A stretch of 61,508 nucleotides of DNA from JAAFHS01 sp031396505 (GCA_031396505.1 JANNKX010000108.1:1-61508), one strand, 5' to 3'. Positions 53,025 to 61,346 are shown, numbered from the stretch's first letter. Numbers and translations are program-made. Notes: generated by a model from the letters alone, not told the origin.

Positions 53025-54394
53025 GCCACACCGTCAAGGTCGAGCTCGATACAAAGTTCGCCGCCGCCGTGACCACGATTGCGTGTCGTTACATGCCCAC
53101 CCAGACTTTCCACCCGGTCCGTCAATCCCAGAAGGCCCAGCCCACTCTCGCCGCCGTTGTCGAGTGGAACCGCAAAGCCCGGCCCCCGGTCCAGAATGCA
53201 AAGCCGCAGTAGATTGCCAGTGATCCGCAAGCGAATCTCTTGCCCTTTGCCGCCACCATGACGCCAGGCATTGCTCAGCCCTTCCTGCGCAACACGAAAA
53301 CAGCAGATTTTCGTGGCGATGGACACGTCGGGCGGTCCATTGATCTGACAATCGACAATCACCTCGGACCCCGTGCGCGCGCTGTGAATATCCGCCACGC
53401 CTTTCAGGATGGCGTCAAGCGGCCTTTGCTCGATGTCTGGCAACGATAATCCGCGTGAAATATTGCGGATTTCTCGCATCGAATCCTTCACTGCCCGGGT
53501 CACCTCGTCGATCACGGCTTGCGCTTTCTCGCTGACGGCATCGTGTCGCAACGAATCGAGGCGCAGGGCCGCAAACCCCATCAGTTGCGCAGGCCCATCG
53601 TGCAGGTCGGCACCTATGCGGCGCAGCGACTGATCACTGATTGCCGAAAACCGTGCCGCCGCCCCCTGCACCCTGAGGCGGAGCGTCACATTGTGATCCG
53701 CCATCATCCTCAGGGCGGCAAGCTGGCGGTCAATGGTCCGGCTGCCACGCAGGACAATCGCAAACAGACTTGCACCGGTCAGCAAGACGATGGCGGCCAC
53801 CGTCGCCCAAGCCAGCCTGCGGGCACGCACGATATCAATGCGCAGCTGCATCGCAATTTCGTAAAACTCTGCCACCGCGATGACGCGGCCGGTCCGGATT
53901 TCGCGGATCGGGGCGTAGATTTCAAGTAATGGCACACCCAGCGCATGTTCGGCAGCATCCTCGACATCGCCCGTGTTATTGTAATCTGCCCGGATTTCCC
54001 CGTTCCACGCCTGTTGCAAATTCTCGGTCACGGGAAAACGCTGGCCGACCAAGGCCGTATTGGACGCATCGACAAGCACCCCGTTCTCACGCCAGATCTT
54101 GAACGATACTACCCGTTGTCCAAGCGCCGTGTCCGACAAAAGTGCGCCGATATCGGCCCGTGATTGATCGGACAAGTCCTGGCCGGTCGCCAGATCTTGC
54201 GTCAACGGCGTGATGAAGCTTTCCATGTAGAGTGCCGTCGCATTGGCCGTGTTGCGCACGACGGTATCCTCGATGCGGCTGGAGACGAAAAAAGCACTGG
54301 CGACGGCGGCCACAGCCATAACAACACCACCCGCCATCGCAAACTGCCCCGCGAGCGACAGCTCGGACCATGGACCGATGAGTGGGATCGTCAT
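53021..54394 (-). CDS. Membrane sensor histidine kinase, HisKA_3 type
   Basis: 457 residues from the ATG at 54394, with GGAG six bases upstream; the ATG at 54409 sits too close to its ribosome site. Two TM helices (about 18-40 and 175-198) flank a periplasmic sensing domain of about 135 residues. Then a HAMP-like/dimerisation region with the phospho-His in RRIGADLHDGPAQLMGFAAL and a HATPase_c domain (RVAQEGLSNAWRHGGG N-box, GGESGLGLLGLTDRVESLGG G-box). Signal unknown. Upstream genes encode a cytochrome b and a molybdopterin oxidoreductase. Confidence 0.93.
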   Translation of the reverse strand: MTIPLIGPWSELSLAGQFAMAGGVVMAVAAVASAFFVSSRIEDTVVRNTANATALYMESFITPLTQDLATGQDLSDQSRADIGALLSDTALGQRVVSFKIWRENGVLVDASNTALVGQRFPVTENLQQAWNGEIRADYNNTGDVEDAAEHALGVPLLEIYAPIREIRTGRVIAVAEFYEIAMQLRIDIVRARRLAWATVAAIVLLTGASLFAIVLRGSRTIDRQLAALRMMADHNVTLRLRVQGAAARFSAISDQSLRRIGADLHDGPAQLMGFAALRLDSLRHDAVSEKAQAVIDEVTRAVKDSMREIRNISRGLSLPDIEQRPLDAILKGVADIHSARTGSEVIVDCQINGPPDVSIATKICCFRVAQEGLSNAWRHGGGKGQEIRLRITGNLLRLCILDRGPGFAVPLDNGGESGLGLLGLTDRVESLGGHVTTRNRGHGGGELCIELDLDGVA

Positions 54395-54458
54395 GACAGT
54401 CTCCGGCATCTCCTGTTACGGCAGTCTTGCAAAGCTTGCAGGCAATAACAACTGCGGA

Positions 54459-54471
54459 CGGGTAATACCCG
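54459..54471. promoter_or_regulatory. Short palindrome upstream of the sensor kinase
   Basis: CGGGT-AAT-ACCCG is a perfect inverted repeat in the 169-base gap upstream of the kinase gene. It could be an autoregulatory site for the NarL-type regulator. Nothing else in this gap is recognisable. Confidence 0.3.
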
Positions 54472-54563
54472 AATGCAGGGGCGTCTGCGTTCCGAGATGC
54501 TTTTTCAGGATGCCGCGCAAACATGCGTGGCCACTGTTGGCGACACGGGTCCGCGGTCCACCC

Positions 54564-55340
54564 TCAGATTCCCGCATACCAGTCATATCCCCGATCCGCC
54601 CAGTAACTGCCATTGCCGTCGCCGAACCCCTCTACCCCTGCCACCACTTCAATCTTGTGCAGATACTTCGCCATCTTGTAGCCCAACTGCCGCTCCACCC
54701 GCACGCGCAGCGGTGCGCCATTCGCCACCGGCAGGGCTGCATCGTTCAGGCCGTAAGCCAAGATCGTCTGCGGATGTACCGCATCGCGCATGTCGATGCT
54801 TTCATAGTATTTCACCAACCCCGACAGGCTGCGCTCAATCGTATCCATGCAGTGAAACACCACGAACCGCGCCTCCGCCTTCGGTCGGGCCGCATCCAGA
54901 ACTCTGGATAGTTGCACCCCCGTCCATTTCGCGACGCACGACCAGCCTTCCACGCAATCATGCCGCGTGATCTGGGTGCGCGCGGGCATCGCCTGCAACG
55001 CCGCCAGCGAATATTCCTGTGGCACCTCCACCGCGCCGACCACACGCAGGCGCCAGTCGGCGAAACCGCTTGCCGCGAAATCCTGATAGTCCGCATCATC
55101 CGGGTTGATCGTGCCATTCGGCTTTTGCCCCTGCCGGATATCGCTCTGCGCAAACTCCGGCGCCAACGCATCGCCCCCCAGCAGGCGCTGTGTGCGGTAG
55201 GTCAGGCCGTTCGCCGCCTCCATGACATTGCGCAGCGGATGGTCACCCTTCGTCAGCCCGTCCAGTACTTTGCAACCCGACAGGACGAGTGCTGATCCCC
55301 CCAGTGACGCCGCTGTCAGAAACCGCCGCCGATCCATCAT
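54564..55340 (-). CDS. Molybdopterin-dependent oxidoreductase (SUOX fold)
   Basis: 258 residues. Tat signal DRRRFLTAASLGGSALVLSG followed by Cys (possible lipobox LSGC). The sulfite-oxidase-type domain has the Moco-ligand Cys in TRHDCVEGWSCVAKWTGVQL and ends in a segment with ADRGYDWYAGI. Shorter than sulfite oxidase and close to YedY/MsrP-like stand-alone enzymes, but paired with a cytochrome b rather than MsrQ. Substrate unknown. The start overlaps the cytochrome b stop. Confidence 0.88.
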   Translation of the reverse strand: MMDRRRFLTAASLGGSALVLSGCKVLDGLTKGDHPLRNVMEAANGLTYRTQRLLGGDALAPEFAQSDIRQGQKPNGTINPDDADYQDFAASGFADWRLRVVGAVEVPQEYSLAALQAMPARTQITRHDCVEGWSCVAKWTGVQLSRVLDAARPKAEARFVVFHCMDTIERSLSGLVKYYESIDMRDAVHPQTILAYGLNDAALPVANGAPLRVRVERQLGYKMAKYLHKIEVVAGVEGFGDGNGSYWADRGYDWYAGI

Positions 55341-56125
55341 TCGCCCTCCTTGTCGATGCGATACCAGCCTGTAATGATCGACCTCAGCTCGTTGATCGGC
55401 CCGGCGGCCAGGATCATCAGCATGTGGATGACAAAGAACCCGACCAGCCCCACCATGACCAGAAAATGCACCGTCCGCGCCGTCTGCCGCCCGCCGAACA
55501 AATCCAGCATCCAGGGGGCCGTCGCGTTGAACGATGGCGACATCACAAGTCCGGTCAGGATCATCAGCGGCAGCGCCACGAACAACACCGACGCATAGGC
55601 CAGCTTTTGCAGCACACTATAACTTCGCGCATGATGAAAGCGCAGCCGCGCATGGTTTGCGATGTCGCGGGGCAAGCCGCGCAGATCACTGATCGTCGGG
55701 ATCAGGTCCCGCAAATGCCCGTTCAGCAGCGACGCCAGCGCCCACACCGCCAGCGTGATGACCAGCACCCAGGCAAAGAAGAAATGGATCACCCGCCCCA
55801 GGGCCAGGCTCTGCCCCGACGGGATCGTCGCCCATGCCGGAAACGCCCGCGCCGCATCGCCCGACACGCCAAGGATGCCGGTCGTGTCCACCTCCCACCC
55901 ACCAATCCGGGTGATCCCGCGCAGCACCTCACCGTCCTGTTCCGCACGGATCGCCAGAATGGAATTGTCGTAGTCGATGCCCGACTCGATCCCGATATGC
56001 AGCGACGGGAAGGCGTTGAATATCTGCAACCCGGTCAGCAGCAGAAAGAACAGGCTCACCGCCCAGATCCCGTGCGTGATCCGCGTCCAGATACGTTGCC
56101 GATAGATAAGCGGTCCCTGCGCCAT
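55337..56125 (-). CDS. Cytochrome b561-like membrane subunit
   Basis: 262 residues from the ATG at 56125 (AGGG upstream; a GTG at 56140 is the alternative). Four or five TM helices with His in RIWTRITHGIWAVSLFFLLL, GRVIHFFFAWVLVITLAVWA, KLAYASVLFVALPLMILTGL and RTVHFLVMVGLVGFFVIHML, the bis-heme pattern of Ni/Fe-hydrogenase/formate-dehydrogenase-type cytochrome b. Transfers electrons between the quinone pool and the adjacent periplasmic molybdoenzyme. Confidence 0.9.
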   Translation of the reverse strand: MAQGPLIYRQRIWTRITHGIWAVSLFFLLLTGLQIFNAFPSLHIGIESGIDYDNSILAIRAEQDGEVLRGITRIGGWEVDTTGILGVSGDAARAFPAWATIPSGQSLALGRVIHFFFAWVLVITLAVWALASLLNGHLRDLIPTISDLRGLPRDIANHARLRFHHARSYSVLQKLAYASVLFVALPLMILTGLVMSPSFNATAPWMLDLFGGRQTARTVHFLVMVGLVGFFVIHMLMILAAGPINELRSIITGWYRIDKEGE

Positions 56126-56184
56126 GGTGATCCCTGTCACTTTCCGGTTGTGACGCAGCTACGCCAAAGGGACTTGCAGAGTTT

Positions 56185-56206
56185 CACCATGGCGTTCGTC
56201 ATGGTG
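56185..56206 (+). repeat. Hairpin in accD upstream region
   Basis: CACCATG and CATGGTG form a perfect seven-base stem with an eight-base loop, 141 bases upstream of accD. No T-run follows; function unknown. Confidence 0.4.
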
Positions 56207-56210
56207 ATGC

Positions 56211-56254
56211 GATGTAGATGGAATAAAGATGGAATGTAGATGGAATGTAGATCG
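56211..56254 (+). repeat. Short tandem repeat upstream of accD
   Basis: Imperfect repeats of an 11-base unit GATGGAATGTA: GATGGAATAAA, GATGGAATGTA, GATGGAATGTA, flanked by partial copies (GATGTA before, GATC after). In the 221-base gap before accD, which otherwise shows no gene. Confidence 0.6.
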
Positions 56255-56346
56255 CCGGTTGCGGCCCCTTTGCCGTCCGGCGATTGCAATTCCAGCGGGG
56301 CCGCACTATCTGGGATCAGCCGCGCGGTCATCAAAGCAAGGGCCCC

Positions 56347-57288
56347 ATGAACTGGATTTCCAACTACGTCCGCCCCAAGATCAACTCGCTGTTTTCCCGC
56401 CGCGAGGTGCCCGAAAATCTGTGGACCAAGTGCCCGGAATGCGGAACCATGCTGTTTCACCGCGAACTCGCATTGAACCTGCATGTCTGTTCGAACTGCG
56501 ATCATCACATGGCGATCACCCCGCGCGATCGGTTCAAGGCCTTGTTTGATCTGGGTATTTTTGCCGAAGTCAAGGTACCGGAACCCTTGGTAGACCCCCT
56601 GCAATTCCGCGATCAGAAGAAGTACACGGAACGTCTGAAGGCTGCGCAAAAGGCCAGCGGTGAAAAAGAGGCGATGCTGGTCGCCGAAGGTGAAATGGGT
56701 CGTACCCCGATCATCGCCGTCGGTCAGGATTTCAGCTTTATTGCAGGCTCCATGAGCATGTATGTCGGCAACGCCATCATTGCCGCTGCGGAACGCGCCA
56801 TCAAGATGAAGCGCCCCTTGATCCTGTTCACCGCAAGCGGTGGTGCCCGCATGCAAGAAGGAATCCTGTCCCTGATGCAGATGCCCCGCACCACTGTCGC
56901 CGTGCAGATGCTGCGCGAGGCGGGCTTGCCCTATATCGTCGTGCTGACCCATCCCACCACGGGTGGTGTGACGGCGTCGTATGCCATGCTAGGTGATGTG
57001 CAAATCGCCGAACCGAACGCGCTGATCTGCTTTGCCGGCCCCCGCGTCATCGAACAGACGATCCGAGAAAAGCTGCCCGAAGGGTTCCAGAAGGCCGAAT
57101 ACCTGCTGGATCACGGTATGCTTGACCGTGTCACGCATCGCAAATCCCTGCGCGACGAGTTGATCACCATCACCCGTTTGTTGATGGGCCAACCCCCCGC
57201 CGTGCGCGGCGACTTGCCCGCACCCGGTACGCCGGATACACCCGAACCCAACGGACCAGCGCCCGCGATGGTTCAGGCAAAGGTCTGA
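56347..57288 (+). CDS. accD: Acetyl-CoA carboxylase carboxyltransferase beta subunit
   Basis: 313 residues from the ATG of MNWISNYVRPKINSLFSRRE, preceded by AAGGG. Zinc ribbon with four Cys (KCPECGTML, CSNC) near residues 30-55, then the crotonase-type carboxyltransferase core: GSMSMYVGNAIIAAAERAI, FTASGGARMQEGILSLMQM, TTGGVTASYAMLGDV and GFQKAEYLLDHGMLDRV. Makes malonyl-CoA for fatty-acid synthesis with AccA. Followed by folC after two bases, the usual arrangement. Confidence 0.97.
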   Translation: MNWISNYVRPKINSLFSRREVPENLWTKCPECGTMLFHRELALNLHVCSNCDHHMAITPRDRFKALFDLGIFAEVKVPEPLVDPLQFRDQKKYTERLKAAQKASGEKEAMLVAEGEMGRTPIIAVGQDFSFIAGSMSMYVGNAIIAAAERAIKMKRPLILFTASGGARMQEGILSLMQMPRTTVAVQMLREAGLPYIVVLTHPTTGGVTASYAMLGDVQIAEPNALICFAGPRVIEQTIREKLPEGFQKAEYLLDHGMLDRVTHRKSLRDELITITRLLMGQPPAVRGDLPAPGTPDTPEPNGPAPAMVQAKV

Positions 57289-57290
57289 TC

Positions 57291-58565
57291 TTGAACGATA
57301 AATCAGGGTCCGATATAATCCTTGAACGGATGATGACCCTTCACCCCAAGGTCATCGACCTGACGCTTGGCCGGATGCACCGTCTCCTGGCCGCCCTTGG
57401 CAACCCTGAAAGATCCATCCCCCCCGTGATCCACATTGCGGGCACCAATGGCAAAGGCAGCACCCAAGCCATGATCCGCGCGGGGCTGGAGTCGGGCGGG
57501 GACCTTGTCCACGCCTATACCTCGCCACACCTTGCCCGGTTCCACGAACGCATCCGCCTTGCGGGCGCGCTGATTTCAGAACCCGCGCTGACAACCCTGC
57601 TTGACGAATGTGTGCAGGCAAATGGCCCTGATTCTATTACATTTTTCGAAATCACGACCGCCGCCGCCTTCCTCGCTTTCGCGCGCACCCGTGCAGATTG
57701 GACCCTGCTAGAGGTCGGTCTTGGCGGGCGGTTGGATGCGACCAATGTCGTGACACCACACCTGACCATTATCACACCCGTGTCGATCGACCATCAGCAA
57801 TATCTTGGCGACACCCTCGCGGAAATTGCGGGCGAAAAAGCGGGTATCATCAAACGCGGCGTTCCTGTCATCGTTGGCCCGCAAACCGATGACGGGCTCG
57901 CTGTGATCGAGGCGCGTGCCGTCCGCTTGGGTGCGCCGATCTTGGCATATGGGCAGCACTGGCATGTGACTGAAGATCGCAACCGTCTGATTTTCCAAGA
58001 TGAAAACGGGCTTCTTGACCTTCCCTTGCCCAACCTGCCCGGCCCGCATCAGATCCAGAATGCTGGTGCCGCCATCGCCGCCCTGCGCCATCTGGGACGT
58101 GATGAGGCCGCGTGTGAGGCGGCCGTGACCCGTGCGTTCTGGCCCGCACGGATGCAGCGCCTGCGGACAGGTCCATTGGTGAACAGCGCCCCCGCTATCG
58201 AACTTTGGCTTGATGGCGGGCATAATCCAGCCGGGGGTGCGGCCATCGCGGCCACCCTCGCGCGCATGCCAAAGCGCGCCACGTATCTGATCTGTGGGAT
58301 GCTGAACACCAAGGACGTGCGCGGCTATATGACCCCGCTTGCGCCGCATATCACCGGCCTGTATGCGGTCTCTATTCCTGGTGAAAACAACACGTTACCT
58401 TCTGAGGCAACCTGTGGTGCCGCCATCGCGGCGGGGATGTCTGCGGCGACGGCCGATAGCGTCGCAGGGGCGCTGCAGGCAATCGCCTGCAACGCGCCGG
58501 ATGCGCGGGTGTTGATCTGTGGGTCACTTTATCTGGCAGGGTCGGTCCTGCGCGAAAACGGATAG
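57291..58565 (+). CDS. folC: Folylpolyglutamate/dihydrofolate synthase FolC
   Basis: 424 residues from a TTG at 57291. Mur-ligase fold: P-loop IHIAGTNGKGSTQAMIRAGL, YTSPHLARFHERIRLAG, LLEVGLGGRLDATNVV, SIDHQQYLGDTLAEIAGEKA and WLDGGHNPAGGAA. Adds glutamate to folates. Coupled to accD. A hairpin-like repeat (GGATAG...CTATCC, 58560-58580) spans its end and the 3' end of the convergent tetR gene. Confidence 0.95.
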   Translation: MNDKSGSDIILERMMTLHPKVIDLTLGRMHRLLAALGNPERSIPPVIHIAGTNGKGSTQAMIRAGLESGGDLVHAYTSPHLARFHERIRLAGALISEPALTTLLDECVQANGPDSITFFEITTAAAFLAFARTRADWTLLEVGLGGRLDATNVVTPHLTIITPVSIDHQQYLGDTLAEIAGEKAGIIKRGVPVIVGPQTDDGLAVIEARAVRLGAPILAYGQHWHVTEDRNRLIFQDENGLLDLPLPNLPGPHQIQNAGAAIAALRHLGRDEAACEAAVTRAFWPARMQRLRTGPLVNSAPAIELWLDGGHNPAGGAAIAATLARMPKRATYLICGMLNTKDVRGYMTPLAPHITGLYAVSIPGENNTLPSEATCGAAIAAGMSAATADSVAGALQAIACNAPDARVLICGSLYLAGSVLRENG

Positions 58566-58574
58566 CGGTGCGAT

Positions 58575-59192
58575 CTATCCCTTGACGCCATACCGCGCCA
58601 GAAACAATTCAACTGCCCCCTTGACCACGCGCGCACGCTCTTCGACAGTCGCAGGGGGGCCAACACCAAACAATGCACGCGGAAATACGTCAGCCTTGCA
58701 CAGTTCGATGAACTGATCAGCAGCCAGTTCCTTGTCCGGAACAGCCAAATCGCAACAGGCCTCGGCATCATGCAGGTAGGTAATCATCCTTTGCCGCGCG
58801 AGTGCGGGCCCCGATTCAAAGAACTGCTGCCCGATTTCTGGAAAGCGATCACTTTCTGCGGCGCAAACCCGGTAGACCCGCAGAAAGAACGGCGACAGAA
58901 AGAACTCCACCAGCTTGTCACCCGCAACCGTCAAAACGGTCACGGGGTCGTGCATGTCACCAATCAGGGCCTCGGCCTCCATCGTCTGGCGTTCGCATTC
59001 GGCGCGCGCCACTTCGATGAACAACAGGCGTTTGTCGGGGAAATAGCTGTAAAGCGTTGCCTTTGACACATTCGCTTCGCGCGCAATGTCGTCAACCGAC
59101 GCCCCTTCAAAGCCATCACGCATGAACACGCTGCGCGCGCCTTCCAGAACTTGTGCGAATTTTCGGCCCTTGCGAATGATCGGCTGGTTCAT
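58575..59192 (-). CDS. TetR-family transcriptional regulator
   Basis: 205 residues from the ATG of MNQPIIRKGRKFAQVLEGAR. HTH in VDDIAREANVSKATLYSYFP (about residues 35-55); the C-terminal domain resembles the AcrR C-terminal group (FLSPFFLRVYRVCAAESDRF). It lies next to three near-identical palindromes at 59430-59505 and is their probable binder. Controls, by inference, the 55-residue secreted protein, mbfA and perhaps the nitroreductase. Confidence 0.92.
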   Translation of the reverse strand: MNQPIIRKGRKFAQVLEGARSVFMRDGFEGASVDDIAREANVSKATLYSYFPDKRLLFIEVARAECERQTMEAEALIGDMHDPVTVLTVAGDKLVEFFLSPFFLRVYRVCAAESDRFPEIGQQFFESGPALARQRMITYLHDAEACCDLAVPDKELAADQFIELCKADVFPRALFGVGPPATVEERARVVKGAVELFLARYGVKG

Positions 59193-59245
59193 GTGGCCCC
59201 CCCGTTTCAGCATAGAAGGGGCGGGCCACAGCGGCAAGGGATGCG

Positions 59246-59413
59246 TCAGTTGCCGGGTTGGCCGGCCGTTGACAGGGTCGCCGGGGCTGTTGTGCCTTGG
59301 CTGACGGTGCTGTCTGGGAAGGTCAGGTTGGGCATGGAAATGTCGATACCAAAGGCAAATGCGGGCGCAGACAGAACCGCAAGAATAGCTGCAAGAGGGG
59401 CGATGCGCTTCAT
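59246..59413 (-). CDS. Tiny secreted protein (55 residues), unknown
   Basis: AGGAG lies eight bases before the ATG at 59413. Sec signal KRIAPLAAILAVLSAPAFAF, with cleavage near AFA-F, leaves a mature peptide of about 35 residues rich in Ser, Thr and Pro (DISMPNLTFPDSTVSQG; TTAPATLSTAGQPGN). No family recognised. It lies between tetR and the operator-rich promoter region, so it is likely under the same regulator. Similar small periplasmic proteins may have been missed in automatic annotation. Confidence 0.72.
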   Translation of the reverse strand: MKRIAPLAAILAVLSAPAFAFGIDISMPNLTFPDSTVSQGTTAPATLSTAGQPGN

Positions 59414-59429
59414 TTCATTCTCCTATTTT

Positions 59430-59445
59430 CGAACCGTTTGGTTCA
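59430..59445. promoter_or_regulatory. TetR-type operator 1
   Basis: CGAACCGTTTGGTTCA: GAACC-N4-GGTTC palindrome, 17 bases upstream of the 55-residue protein gene. Same core as the two sites that follow. Confidence 0.65.
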
Positions 59446-59456
59446 TAAAGACCATA

Positions 59457-59472
59457 TGAACCGATTCGTTCA
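59457..59472. promoter_or_regulatory. TetR-type operator 2
   Basis: TGAACCGATTCGTTCA: TGAAC-N6-GTTCA, centre 27 bases from operator 1. One arm base differs from the ideal palindrome. Confidence 0.6.
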
Positions 59473-59489
59473 GTATTTCAAGAAGAAAG

Positions 59490-59505
59490 TGAACCGATCG
59501 GTTCA
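59490..59505. promoter_or_regulatory. TetR-type operator 3, perfect palindrome
   Basis: TGAACCGATCGGTTCA is a perfect 16-base palindrome, centre 33 bases from operator 2 and 66 bases upstream of the mbfA ATG. It defines the consensus of the three sites. Confidence 0.72.
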
Positions 59506-59541
59506 TATAAACGGCTTGCTGTGCCTGTGCGGGCCGCTACA

Positions 59542-59556
59542 TTAGAACCATTCCAA
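59542..59556 (+). promoter_or_regulatory. Irr-box-like iron control element before mbfA
   Basis: TTAGAA-CCA-TTCCAA is an inverted repeat with one mismatch (TTAGAA against TTGGAA) and closely resembles the Irr box of alphaproteobacteria (TTAGAA..TTCTAA type). It ends 14 bases before the mbfA ATG, a position suited to repression. Irr represses mbfA under iron limitation in Agrobacterium and Bradyrhizobium (family knowledge). Confidence 0.6.
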
Positions 59557-59570
59557 AAGAGTATCCGAAC

Positions 59571-60548
59571 ATGATCGCAGCCTTTACAAACCGGCGTCGT
59601 TTTTCCGACCTGTCCGAACAGGAAATCCTGGCACTTGCCATCTCGTCCGAAGAGGACGATGCGCGGATTTATCGCAGCTTTGCCGAAATGCTCCGTGCGG
59701 ACTTTGCGGCCTCGGCGGCGGTCTTCGACGGCATGGCGGTTGAAGAGGATGGGCATCGCAAACGATTGATTGATTTACATCGCAGCCGGTTTGGCGACGT
59801 GATTCCCTTGATCCGGCGCGAACATGTGGCGGGGTACTATGCGCGCCAGCCGGTCTGGTTGACGCAAAACCTTGGACTGGACCGTATCCGGGGCGAGGCG
59901 CATGCGATGGAACGTGCGGCGCGCGATTTTTATGAACGCGCAACCGCACGGGCGAGTGACGCCGCCACGCGCAAATTGCTGGGCGATCTGGCGGCGGCCG
60001 AGGCTGGCCATGAACGAAAGGCCGATGCGCTGACGGCCGATGCGCTGCCCGAGGATGCCCGCGCGTCCGAGGATGAAACGGCAAATCGTCAATTCATCCT
60101 GACATGGGTACAGCCGGGGCTGGCGGGGCTGATGGACGGGTCGGTATCGACGCTTGCCCCGATTTTTGCGACCGCTTTCGCAACGCAGGATACCTGGACG
60201 ACGTTTCTGGTGGGGCTTGCTGCGTCGGTGGGTGCGGGCATTTCGATGGGGTTCACCGAGGCCGCGCATGATGACGGGGTGCTGTCTGGGCGGGGGTCGC
60301 CCTTGAAACGGGGGCTTGCGTCCGGGGTGATGACGACGGTGGGGGGGTTGGGGCATGCGTTGCCCTATCTGATCCCGGATTTCTGGACGGCGACGATCAC
60401 CGCGATGGTGGTCGTGTTCGTGGAGCTTTGGGCGATTGCCTGGATTCAGAACCGCTATATGCAGACACCCTTCCTGCGCGCGGCTTTTCAGGTGGTGCTG
60501 GGCGGCGCGTTGGTGTTTGCTGCGGGGGTATTCATCGGGGGTGGGTGA
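59571..60548 (+). CDS. mbfA: Membrane-bound ferritin/VIT iron exporter MbfA
   Basis: 325 residues. Residues about 10-160 form a rubrerythrin-type four-helix domain with Glu and His ligands (LAISSEEDDARIYRSFAEML, VEEDGHRKRL, EAHAMERAARDFYERA, EAGHERKADAL). Residues about 175-325 form a VIT1/CCC1-type membrane domain (WVQPGLAGLMDGSVSTLAPI, FLVGLAASVGAGISMGFTEA, five TM helices). This Er-VIT1 fusion is MbfA, which exports excess iron and protects against peroxide in rhizobia. Start lies 14 bases after an Irr-box-like site and downstream of three TetR-type operators. Shares a base with the nitroreductase gene. Confidence 0.92.
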   Translation: MIAAFTNRRRFSDLSEQEILALAISSEEDDARIYRSFAEMLRADFAASAAVFDGMAVEEDGHRKRLIDLHRSRFGDVIPLIRREHVAGYYARQPVWLTQNLGLDRIRGEAHAMERAARDFYERATARASDAATRKLLGDLAAAEAGHERKADALTADALPEDARASEDETANRQFILTWVQPGLAGLMDGSVSTLAPIFATAFATQDTWTTFLVGLAASVGAGISMGFTEAAHDDGVLSGRGSPLKRGLASGVMTTVGGLGHALPYLIPDFWTATITAMVVVFVELWAIAWIQNRYMQTPFLRAAFQVVLGGALVFAAGVFIGGG

Positions 60549-61234
60549 TGTATCGCAAGGGTGAAGTCAGCTACCAGGCGCTGCCGCTGCCGGATTACGT
60601 GGCGCGCGATGATGCGATCGGGGCGGCTGACGCGTTTCTGACTTATATGCGCAAGCGGCATTCGGTGCGGCAGTATTCCACGCGGCCCGTGCCCGAAGCC
60701 GTGATTGCGGCCTGCATCGCGGCGGCGGGGACGGCACCCAGCGGGGCGAACCACCAGCCCTGGCACTTCGTCGCCATCTCGGACCCGGCGATGAAGGCGC
60801 AAATCCGCGAACGCGCGGAGGAGGAGGAGCGCGCGTTTTATTCAGGCGGGGCGGGGGACGAGTGGCTGGCGGCACTGGAGCCGATTGGCACGGGTGTTTC
60901 CAAACCGCACCTGACGGATGCGCCGTGGTTGATCGTGGTTTTTGCGCAGCGTTATGGCGTGACCGATGACGGGGACCGCTACAAGAATTACTATGTGCCT
61001 GAATCGGTGGGCATCGCGACCGGATTCCTGATTGCGGCACTGCACCACGCGGGATTGGTGTGTCTGGAACATACGCCGAACCCGATGAAGTTTCTGAACG
61101 AGTTGTGCCAGCGGCCCGCGCATGAAAAGCCGGTGATGATCTTGCCCCTTGGCTATCCGGCAGACGATGCGACGGTGCCTGCGGTGGCGAAAAGGAAGAA
61201 ACCACTGGCGCAGATCATGTCAGTATTTCGGTAG
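60548..61234 (+). CDS. Nitroreductase-family flavoprotein
   Basis: 228 residues from the ATG that overlaps the mbfA stop (TGATG). FMN-binding motifs: RKRHSVRQYSTRPVPEAVI, AAGTAPSGANHQPWHFVAIS, YVPESVGIATGFLIAALHHA and EKPVMILPLGYPADDATVP. Resembles the BluB/iodotyrosine-deiodinase-like subgroup by its N-terminal extension and central FYSGG region. Reaction unknown. Transcribed with mbfA; a terminator follows at once. Confidence 0.9.
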   Translation: MYRKGEVSYQALPLPDYVARDDAIGAADAFLTYMRKRHSVRQYSTRPVPEAVIAACIAAAGTAPSGANHQPWHFVAISDPAMKAQIRERAEEEERAFYSGGAGDEWLAALEPIGTGVSKPHLTDAPWLIVVFAQRYGVTDDGDRYKNYYVPESVGIATGFLIAALHHAGLVCLEHTPNPMKFLNELCQRPAHEKPVMILPLGYPADDATVPAVAKRKKPLAQIMSVFR

Positions 61235-61256
61235 AAATTGACGGCTGTCAATTTTT
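61235..61256 (+). terminator. Rho-independent terminator after nitroreductase
   Basis: AAATTGAC and GTCAATTT form a perfect eight-base stem with a GGCT loop and are followed by T residues. It starts one base after the nitroreductase stop. Confidence 0.75.
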
Positions 61257-61346
61257 GACTTTATTCAATGAAATCAAAGAAACTATGCCAAAATGGGCGC
61301 AGATCGTTAACGCGCTTGAAACATAACGTGATCGATTGTGTCAACT

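Noticed and set aside
58560..58580. Bidirectional terminator between folC and tetR
   Set aside because: Only a six-base stem with a nine-base loop overlapping both coding ends and no T-run; too weak to call.
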